Shown here: positions 56,215-64,000 of the stretch, piece by piece
Position numbering within the stretch: position 1 is the first letter of the stretch
Layout: every line of letters starts with the position of its first letter
Assembly (NCBI RefSeq): GCF_000002235.5
Contig: NW_022145597.1
Span: 31,750,797 to 31,814,796 of the forward strand
Reading direction: 5' to 3'
Source: Strongylocentrotus purpuratus
Taxonomy: Eukaryota; Echinodermata; Echinoidea; Camarodonta; Strongylocentrotidae
Length of the DNA stretch: 64,000 nt
The notes under the pieces: generated by a model
Told to the model about the DNA's origin: nothing
What the model saw: the letters and a program-made list of their open reading frames with translations, nothing else
Databases searched by the model: none
Program-made: the position numbers and the translations under genes

Positions 56215-56570
56215 AACAAAAAACAAAACAAAACAAAGATCCGCCCTTATATATCTCTATTAACATTTCTCATTGAATGTCTCTCAAATCAAAATACAGT
56301 TATCAAAACATCTGGCCAACCTCATCGGTCCTATCAATCATTACACGCGAACATTAATGATCAAAGAGGCGCGGATTAAACAAAAATCAAAAAACAAAAC
56401 AAAACAAAGATCCGCTTTTATATATCTCTATTTACATTTATCATTGAATAAAAAGTCTCTCAAATAAAAATAAAGTTATCAGTTATCAAAACATCTGGCC
56501 AACCTCATCGGTCCTATCAATCATTACACTCGAACATTAATGATCAAAGAGGCGCAGATGGAGAAAGTGG
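56215..56570 (+). promoter_or_regulatory. tandemly duplicated 170-183-bp block upstream of a TATA-like promoter
   Basis: Both copies run from AACAAAACAAAGATCCGC through TATATATCTCTATT, AAACATCTGGCCAACCTCAT and CATTAATGATCAAAGAGGCG. Each has GATCAAAG (56359, 56542), a TCF/LEF-like site, and GTTATCAAAAC. The second copy ends just upstream of the CATAAAA box at 56584. Confidence 0.65.
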
Positions 56571-56615
56571 CGATGAATAATTCCATAAAAGGGAAGCCAT
56601 AATCGGTTCGAGTCA

Positions 56616-56675
56616 TCAATTCAGGAGCTCATCTCACCCGCAACAAGCTGCCTTAAGAACCTTCTCACCAGATTG
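56616..56675 (+). promoter_or_regulatory. TATA-like promoter and non-coding first exon of the secreted-peptide gene
   Basis: A CATAAAA box at 56584-56590 is followed at about +30 by a short non-coding stretch ending in a good donor (GATTG|GTAAGC at 56675/56676). The next acceptor on this strand with a coding exon is at 62726. The link across 6 kb is inference. Confidence 0.4.
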
Positions 56676-57807
56676 GTAAGCATCTATTTTCTACTTTGCA
56701 GACTACTAATTACAGAACTTTTCTTCCAAACCGATTTTTCGATAATATGTATTTTGGCCCGTTTCTAAATCTTGTTTCGTTCAATTGGCATATGACTCTT
56801 TTTTATTTTTTATTGTTCATCAATATAATGCATAATATATTCTACAATCTGCCTTATAGGTTTATTTACTTTTAATTCATGATTTTGATGTATAATGTTT
56901 ACGCTTGATTTGTTATGTTTCCTATTATATATTATTAGTCTTCGGACTACAATCGTGTTTCGGTGTATGAAGATATCAATCATGTAGAGGTGATGTGGTC
57001 CTGTGGAAGAGTCAATCAAGACCGGATTACCTAATGTATCGTTATTAAGTTCGCACATTTTAATGTTGGACAAGTCTATTGAACTAGGTTTTCAGTTGGA
57101 TATTGCAAAGGTATTTGCAATCTTATATACTGTAAGCATCACCCATTCAATTTATCTCTATAGTCAGCAGCGTGAGTATCAGATTTTTCATTTTTTTTAA
57201 TGGCAACCTGCATCGGGCAAATTATAAATTTGTGCCGCCCCTATCCAAAACTTATGAGCTCAAAATATTAAAAAGCTTAGTTCTCCTTCATTTCGTTTAG
57301 AAATTATAGCAATGTAGTGAATTTACGCATTTAATCCGGGAATTGGTAACCCAAAGTTTGATAAGTCTAGGAGTTATCTAAGCGAGGGAGGAAAAGCGAC
57401 CATGTGGTGAAATTGATTGATTGATTCTATTCGTTAAATACTAGGCCTAAGTAAATTTGCATTAGATGAAAAAGACACAATAGAAAGGAAATACCTCATG
57501 CAATAACGCGAGAAAGCGAATCTTCAGAAAATCGTGTTGGAATATAAATAGAATTACACTGATTTGTAGACAACTTTCTTAAGTTTGATACTCATGTCAG
57601 TCTGAAAAATATGTAAATTGGCACATTCTGTTAAAATATTTCCAATACAAAAGAATCCTAACGGGTTAGGCTTCTTTTATTATAAATTAAAATTCATGCA
57701 AAATTTGCATTTTCACCTTTCAAAACACGATTTCTTCAGCGTTTATACATGTTTTGGGGAAAAATTCCAACCGACGGTGATACAGAGTTTAAAAATGAAA
57801 AAATACT

Positions 57808-58060
57808 AGATAGATAGATAGATAGATAGATAATTTATTGGTCCATATTCAAAAACATAGAAAATTGGCCTCCACTGGCAGCACATAAACATAATACAAA
57901 GTAGTTACAAAATAATTGATATGTCACATAATGTACATAAATTCACACGAGATCATGACATTAACAAAAAAGCATAAGTATAAATTACATAGTAATAGGG
58001 AAAACTTAAAGTAGATATTCATTGATTTTAAAAACTAACTTTATTTTCATTATTGCAAAG
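57808..58060 (-). mobile_element. LINE 3'-tail-like fragment with (GATA) microsatellite
   Basis: (TAGA)n followed by AATTTATTGGTCCATATTC and an AT-rich stretch, read as a reversed CR1/L2-like 3' end. It lies in the presumed first intron of the secreted-peptide gene. Confidence 0.4.
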
Positions 58061-58999
58061 TTGAAACTTTGATTCGACAAGGTTATCAAAATTCAATGCT
58101 TGGGAACATTCGAAGTAACGATTATTATTTATTACAAAACGCTTAAATACAGCCCCGGCATAGCACCTGAAGAGTTCTCCGAACGCTGCTGAGATGTGTG
58201 AGATCACAGTATGGACATCACTTGCACAAGCAGACGATGTCCCATGACATCTCACACATTTTCAGTGCCTGTGTTTTCATCTTCTCTTGAGTTCTTTCTC
58301 TTACTTCACTACCGTCAGGCTAATTCTATTGCCTCACTCTAAACCCCGCGCAGGGTTTTATTTTGATGACAAACGCAGCGATACAAAAAAAGGAATCTGT
58401 CGCTTGTAAACAAATTAAGACGCCATTGTATATTCAGCTGCACACACCGGGGTATGTACAGCGTTTCAAGAGGGAACAAATGCCGTCCTTAATATCAATC
58501 CGGGGGTTTCCAATTTGAAAGTCTGGTTTCTTTGATTGTTAATTCAGCCCTATCCTGTGTATTTACAAGCAAAATATTTTAGTTATCAGATTCTGGTCAT
58601 ATCCCCTTTTGAATGGTTTGACATGCCATTACATTTATATACACTAAACTCATTATAATTTGAGAAAAAATAGCTTTGCAATTATGTTCATTCTCTATGC
58701 GATGTCGTCTGCTTCGGCGGTGTTGGTCCATATAGTGACGTCATTAAAACATCGTTATTTTTCCGGCGAATCTCTCGTATATCCCAGCTGCTATGGAGGT
58801 GGTTGTATTTGTATTTTTTAAAATCACCCGATATGTGGTTGACCTAAAACTTGTCCGATGTCCATATGTTAGCTTACCAGTTTCTAGTGATACATTAGTT
58901 GACATATTTGTGATCTTCTTTGAATTTCACCTTTAAGAAAGAAGTCGACATTCAAAGATTGAGAAGTGAGAAAAAAGTCGTAAGGAGACTGAGGAGCAA

Positions 59000-59170
59000 A
59001 AATAGTAATAAGAGAGAGAGGGGAGAGGGGGAAAGAGACAGAGAGGGAGGGGAGAGATAGAGAGATAGAGAGATAGAGGGAGAGAGAGAGAAAGATAGGA
59101 ACGAAAGGTGGACGTAAGGAGAGAAGAGGGTATAAATAGAGAGAGGGGAAAGAAAAGGAAAGGAAGGGGG
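59000..59170 (+). repeat. purine-rich low-complexity tract
   Basis: (GA)n and GATAGAGAGATAGAGAGATA-like repeats. Overlapping open frames on the minus strand (Ser/Leu/Pro-rich) are artefacts of the CT-rich complement. Confidence 0.8.
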
Positions 59171-59210
59171 ACGAGTTATACACGACACATGTAACTGTCT
59201 ATCTGAGAGG

Positions 59211-59523
59211 TAATAGACCAGTTTCGCAGTGTATCCACGTTGAATGCGCAGGTCCCCGCTAAGTGCGCGGACACGAATGACTCCTCCCACCCGCCAGGAA
59301 CAATCGTATTCCAACAGGCAGAATGCGAGCTGCACACGAAAGACGCTACCAGGCTGGCAATACATTAGAGCTCGCCCAACCTAGCAACAACCAACGTACG
59401 CAACTCACACCCCGCCCACCAAAGCACATGCCACTCCCAACGGTGAATGGAGCCACCCGCATCCAGGCACCCCGACAAAGACCCACGCACCCAACCCGAA
59501 CCCACTGCGAAACTGGTCCATTA
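59211..59523. mobile_element. 313-bp MITE with TIR TAATAGACCAGTTTCGCAGTG
   Basis: Left TAATAGACCAGTTTCGCAGT and right ACTGCGAAACTGGTCCATTA are inverted. The CG-rich interior has AACCTAGCAACAACCAACGT. It ends about 140 bp from the Rex1 LINE 3' end. Confidence 0.8.
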
Positions 59524-59664
59524 TGTTGCACATTTTAAAAAACCGGCTTTATGGTACTAATTATGCGTAAAAACAGAGCAGAGGCAAGATTGAACGGTGG
59601 GTCAATTGGCAGGTGTTAGAGTTACAATTACAAGGAAAATATAAATATATAACTGGCTAACTGG

Positions 59665-62462
59665 CTAACTGGCTGGCAAGAGACTTTCAAAAGGGTCATC
59701 GCTTGACATTAGCATTGCATGAATGACATTCGGTACAAAGGATTGTCTGTAACGACAGCGGTTGCTCCTCGGTACGCGTAGGCGAATACCTGAGCGATTG
59801 AATCCAAAGAAATGATGTAATGGATGTGATGGGTCATTCATTATTGTGTGAACTTTAAGTAACATACGTTTTTCATACACAGTACTGATAGGGGGAAGAT
59901 CTGAATAAATTAACCGCTGGGCAATTTTCCTGGGTCTATCTAACTTTCTCCGATTTTGTTTTGAAAGATTACCAAAAGTGCACAAAAAATTGAATGTCAG
60001 GATACTCTGTATAAGAGATTGGTAGAAGAGAACTAGAATCCTATTATCCACATGAAATTCCTTTAGTTTCCTTAGAAAGTATAACCTTTGACTCGCCTTG
60101 CCTGCTACGATTTGGGTGTTCCTATTCCAGTTAAGTTTATTATCAACAGTTGTTCCCAAGTACTTATATTCAGAAACTCGCTCAATGCTTTGATCATGGA
60201 TAACCAACGAGTCAAGAGGCTGAGAGGAACGACGAAAGTCAAATACCATTTCCTTGGTCTTTTTTACGTTAAGAACTAGATGGTGCCGATCGCACCAGTT
60301 TACAAATTGATCAACTTCTCTAACATATGGGCTGGAATCTCCTTGAAGGAAACCAGTTATCACAGTGTCGTCTGCGTACTTAATTATTGAACAATTATTA
60401 TTGGTGATGGTATAGTCACTAATATAGAGCGAGAAGAGAATTGGTGAAATTACACAGCCTTGAGGAGCACCTAGATTCAGACATTTGATGATAGAGTTCA
60501 GATTATTACACTTAACCCATTGTGGTCTGTCTACAAGGAAATTATGGATAATCCTAACTAGACATGGTTTGACATTCATATTAAGTAGCTTATCTATCAG
60601 TATGTAAGGAACAATCGTATTAAAGGCACTTGAGAAATCTATGAACACAGACCTAACGTAAGACCTAGGAGTATCCAAATGTTGATACAGACCCTGTAAA
60701 AAAACAAGTACTGCGTCTTCTACACCTCTATTGTTCTGATATGCAAATTGAGTCTTGTCGAAAATATTAACCTGATGGTTTCTAAGGTGTTTTAACAATA
60801 ACCGTTCAAAACATTTCATAGGATTGCATGTAAGGGCTACTGGTCTATACTGATTCAGTTCACTAGGGTTTTTCATCTTAGGAACTGGAATAATAATCGA
60901 GGATTTCCAAAGACTAGGGATCCTACCAGCATTCATGATCAATTGGTAATACGTGTAAAAACATAGGCAAGTTGTTGACTACACATGTTCAAAACCTTAT
61001 TAGAAATGTGGTCTGGACCAGATGCTTTGTTTACATTTGTCTTCGCAAATACATTTCGAACTTCATGTTCACTAAAGACAATTACCTCATTTGAATCAAT
61101 TACAATATTTGACAGCCTATCTATTATTACATCATTCTCTGTAGAAAAGTCATGAACATCGAATCGGGCATAGAATTCACTAAGACTATCAACAAAATCC
61201 TGTTTACAATCCATTACTCTCCTATTAGTGTCCTTATAACCGGTCATTGTTTGCATTTGCTGCCATGCAGCTCGTGGGTTGTTTTCATTAAAGTTCCTTT
61301 CCAGTTTTCTTTTATACAGCACTTTAGCTTTCGCGACTTGCCGGTTGATTTCTTTCTGTATCTCCTTAACACATGACTTCTCTCCTGAAAGAAAAGCTTC
61401 GCGTTTCCGTTTCAATAACACCTTCAGTTCCTGAGTAATCCATGGCTTGTTGTTTGGATATGACTTTACATCTTTAAGAGGAATCGAAGATTCAACGCAG
61501 AAGTTGACGTACTCGGATATAACTGTAGCTGCTTCGTCTATCGACTCAGCTGAATCTACGAAGGTGTCCCAATCTGTGCAATCGAAGCTAGCACGCAGTT
61601 CCTCTATGGCTTCGGAGCTCCACACACGCCGTTTCCTGGCAACCGGTTTGCTGCTTTTCAGCTTCTGTCGGTAAGACGGGAGGAGAAAAATGTTGTTGTG
61701 GTCGGAGTTACCCAACTGTGGACAGGATTTCGATGTGAATGCGTTCGGAATGTTGCAGTAACATAAATCAAGGGTGGCATCGTTACGTGTAGTCTGTTGA
61801 ACATATTGATTGTAGGTCGGAAGCACCTCATCCAATTTGCATTGATTAAAGTCACCCAAAATAATCTTAGCTGAATCCGGTGATAGTGCCTCGAGTTCAT
61901 TGACCTTTGAGGCGATGAATTGACTGGCGATATCAACATTAGCATGTGGCGGAATGTATGCAACTAATACGAAAATCCTGTTAATCTCCCTCGGCAAGTA
62001 AAAAGGTCGAAGCCCAACAACTAGTAGTTCGTAGTCGGGTGTACAAAACTTCTCTCTCACAGTCCAGTTATTGCACCACTTATGATTAACAAAGACACAG
62101 ACACCACCTCCACGGGATTTACCTGATTCTGAAGTTCTGTCACCTCTTATAATCTCGTAATCTCCAATGTCTATGGCGCTGTCCGGGATATTCTCGTGGA
62201 GCCATGTTTCCGTAAAGCACAGAAGGCACGATTCTCTATACTCATGAAGAAAACGTATATTTGCACGGAGTTCGTCAATTTTGTTGGGTAGGGATCTGAC
62301 ATTACCAAAAACGATAGAAGGCAACGGTGGTTTAAATCCTCGTTTCCTCACTCGCTGTCGAACCCCACCTTTCTTTCCTCTTTTCCGTGGTAGAATTTCA
62401 CGCGGGAAATCGGCGAAACCACGTGGTTTGCTACCCGGGGCCTGGGCGGGCCGGTAGCTCAA
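59665..62462 (-). mobile_element. Rex1/Babar-like LINE, endonuclease plus reverse transcriptase, one frameshift
   Basis: Two abutting minus-strand reading frames make one LINE polyprotein. 62462-60939 (507 codons) carries the AP endonuclease: FGNVRSLPNKIDEL, CFTETWL, RGGGVCVFV, ILGDFNQ and LGNSDHNNIF, followed by a basic linker. 60942-59665 (425 codons) is reverse transcriptase: PVALTCNPMKCFERLLLKHL, FIDFSSAFNT, GAPQGCVISPILFSLY, the catalytic KYADDTVI, and a C-terminal YLGTTVDNKLNW region. The wording closely matches fish Rex1 elements. The frames join at about 60940 with a single frame shift; the first frame ends VFTRITN and the second continues IMNAGRIPSLWK. No ATG opens the first frame (the codon at 62462 is TTG), so the 5' end is probably truncated. 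The 3' side has a short tandem (AACTGGCT-like) tail at 59653-59680. It lies antisense in the presumed first intron of the secreted-peptide gene. Confidence 0.9.
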
Positions 62463-62479
62463 CAGTTCTATTTAATTCG

Positions 62480-62640
62480 TCGTATATTTATATATATTAT
62501 AGTAGTATAATAAGTGTACTGTTATACATGTCTTGGGGGAAAAATTCCAACCGACGGTGTTTCAGCGTTTGAAAATAGAAAATTGCTATTCTATTCAATT
62601 CGTCGTATATATATTCTTGCACTAGCAGTATAATAAGGAC
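62480..62640 (+). repeat. short tandem duplication upstream of the secreted-peptide coding exon
   Basis: TTCTATTTAATTCGTCGTAT and TTCTATTCAATTCGTCGTAT lie about 120 bp apart, each followed by an AT-rich stretch and TAGTATAATAAG / CAGTATAATAAG. In the middle is CTTGGGGGAAAAATTCCAAC, also found at about 57751. Confidence 0.65.
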
Positions 62641-62726
62641 GAGCATTTTCGAGAAATGCGGAACCAGCAAAATTGGAATAACGCCCAATTCTCGTTTCCT
62701 TTGTTCTTCCTTTTTTTTTAACAAAG

Positions 62727-63544
62727 AGAAGCTAAACTAGTCAAGATGATGATCAAAGTAGCTCTTGTGCTCTGTGCTATTGTGGCAACCAGTATGGTGT
62801 GCGCAAAGAATTTTGAAGAGCAAGCAGAGCAAGATGCATTGGACACTTGTAAGTATATAAGTCAGCCAGGGACGCCAATGCTTGAAAAGTTTTGATCGCC
62901 CTTTCAAGAAAACTGTCATAAAATCCCTATAGCTATTGTTAGAAAAACTGTGAAACTAAGACATTTCGTTAACACATAATATTGTCGTACGATTCTCTTT
63001 TACTCGGGGGGGGGGGGGGGGGGCAGTAAGAATATAATTGGTACACATGACCACAGGTTTTCCATCCCCTCCCCGAAACAAGTTTTTATCCAATCTTCAA
63101 AACTTACCCTTTCGATTTTTTTTATCGAAAATTTCCCCACTATACAAGGTTAACCCCTTTAGAACATGTCCTCTTAAAGGTATTATGTCCAATTTGCAGG
63201 CCAAAACATGAAAAGGTTAATGTTTCCAACGGCATTTGAAAGATAATATTAATTTAGAACTTCCCTCAAAACGAAAGGGGCTTGAAAATTCTTTTAGTTG
63301 GAAAATAACGAGCATTAGTTGTCGAATCGACTACGTGATTGCAATCATTTTAGTAATAGTCTGATTTTCAGACCCTTGTACCGAATGGACGTGCGTTTGT
63401 GCTGCGCAAAGATTCAATCAGTTTAATTGTGGCAATTACAAGAAGTGGGTTATTGATGTAAACAAATTCTCATGTACCTTTTCAACTCATTTTATGTATG
63501 TTATTACCAAAGAAAAAAAGAGAAGTCAATCGGTCACTCAATAG
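62727..63544 (+). CDS. small secreted cysteine-containing peptide (unrecognised)
   Basis: A pyrimidine run and acceptor (AACAAAG) precede an exon with ATG at 62746. It encodes MMIKVALVLCAIVATSMVCA, a clear signal peptide, then an acidic segment (KNFEEQAEQDALDT), and ends in a donor T|GTAAGT at 62848/62849. An acceptor (GATTTTCAG) at 63371 joins in phase to an exon encoding YPCTEWTCVCAAQRFNQFNC then GNYKKW. The frame stays open to TAG at 63542-63544, but a donor at 63449 (GTTATT) or after GTTATTGAT could send it to a further exon outside the window. The layout (signal, acidic propiece, Cys-rich mature part with C-x4-C-x-C-x10-C) resembles secreted defence or regulatory peptides. I do not recognise the family and assign no function. 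Confidence 0.55.
63020..63370. other. intron of the secreted-peptide gene
   Basis: It follows a G17 run at 63007-63023. No other feature is visible before the acceptor at 63371. Confidence 0.4.
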
Positions 63545-64000
63545 TGTCTGACAGTAAAATCTAGAAAGTAAACGGGTTCCCTTGCATAATTTGAATAATA
63601 TAACACTGCTAACGTTTACATCTCACAGATAAGACATACGTCACATATTCATAGTTCCTGCAAATTTCTTCATAATTTGATGTTGGTTGCAAATGGGACA
63701 TAGGCCTAGTACCTTTAAGAAGATATTATTAATCCCTTAAAAATTGCTTTAAATAACTATTATTGATATTGACAGCACAATGTCTAGGCAAGTGTACTCT
63801 AAATGCGTTTCAACAAACACAACAGACCCCCCCCCCCTCATTTTTGCCTAGCTATTTGATTCCCTAAATGCGTCACTCGCCTTAACCAGCCGAAACCTTT
63901 TTGGTCGCGAATGTGTCTACAGCAATATATATTTGCTTTATTTTCATTAAATCTCGTTTCTATGGCAACCATGCAGTGCTGAATATGATGCTCTCGGAGG
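63545..64000. other. gene-free end of window
   Basis: AT-rich with a C run near 63828-63838. It may be intron or downstream of the secreted-peptide gene. No further exon could be supported. Confidence 0.35.

Noticed and set aside
58028-58255. 75-codon minus-strand frame near the GATA-tailed LINE piece
   Set aside because: Short, overlaps a local hairpin (GAGATGTGTGAGATC / GACATCTCACACA), and has no recognisable domain.
58884-59365. Ser/Leu/Pro-rich minus-strand frames
   Set aside because: They are the complement of a GA-rich low-complexity tract plus a MITE.

Overview
The window is eukaryotic nuclear DNA. Genes are split by GT-AG introns of about 0.5 to 6 kb, much of the sequence is transposon debris, and it carries many poly(C)/poly(G) runs (one is 77 C long). 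The protein set, a Rex1/Babar-type LINE, CR1/L2-like LINE pieces, tRNA-derived SINEs and abundant short inverted-repeat elements suggest a marine invertebrate. An echinoderm such as a sea urchin is my best guess; a mollusc is not excluded. No bacterial-type operon, CRISPR array or rRNA gene was seen.

Four genes can be assembled from exons. (1) 4497-12520, minus: TCTP/TPT1 (translationally controlled tumour protein). Four coding exons were found, with a 5'-TOP-like start and an unexpected 108-bp in-frame candidate cassette exon in the first intron; the last, probably tiny, exon was not found. (2) 16672-30641, plus: UBXN7/UBXD7, a complete 12-exon p97/VCP adaptor of 583 residues (UBA, UAS, UIM, UBX). 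Its intron 8 opens almost directly into a 60-bp minisatellite, and its downstream region is built of diverged tandem repeats. (3) 38517-42209, minus: CREG1-like secreted glycoprotein, four coding exons, 218 residues, plus a probable non-coding first exon near 44637-44710. UBXN7 and CREG converge on a gene-free stretch at 31-38 kb. (4) 56616-63544, plus, partly inferred: a small secreted peptide gene with a TATA-like promoter, a duplicated upstream block and a 6-kb first intron that holds a nearly whole Rex1 LINE on the opposite strand.

Region by region: 1-4.4 kb is gene-free, with a 151-bp tandem array carrying nuclear-receptor DR1 motifs. 4.5-12.5 kb is TCTP, its introns holding a truncated LINE, a 3' LTR fossil and a palindrome with two octamer motifs. 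12.6-16.4 kb holds low-complexity runs and a CR1/L2-like LINE. 16.6-30.6 kb is UBXN7. 31-38 kb is downstream and intergenic sequence with SINEs and a purine-rich tract. 38.5-44.7 kb is CREG with TTAA-flanked MITEs, one of them interrupted by a TA-flanked element. 44.8-56.2 kb has no recognised gene and is a thicket of inverted-repeat elements: a foldback element with 190-bp arms and a 9-bp target duplication, a 1.7-kb element built from palindromic GGGCCC/CCCATNTGGG motifs, and a nested palindromic composite at 51.6-56.2 kb that also holds a decaying 145-bp tandem array. 56.2-64 kb is the secreted-peptide locus and the Rex1 LINE.

All exon joins were made by eye from splice signals, reading phase and remembered family sequences. 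No alignment or database search was run.
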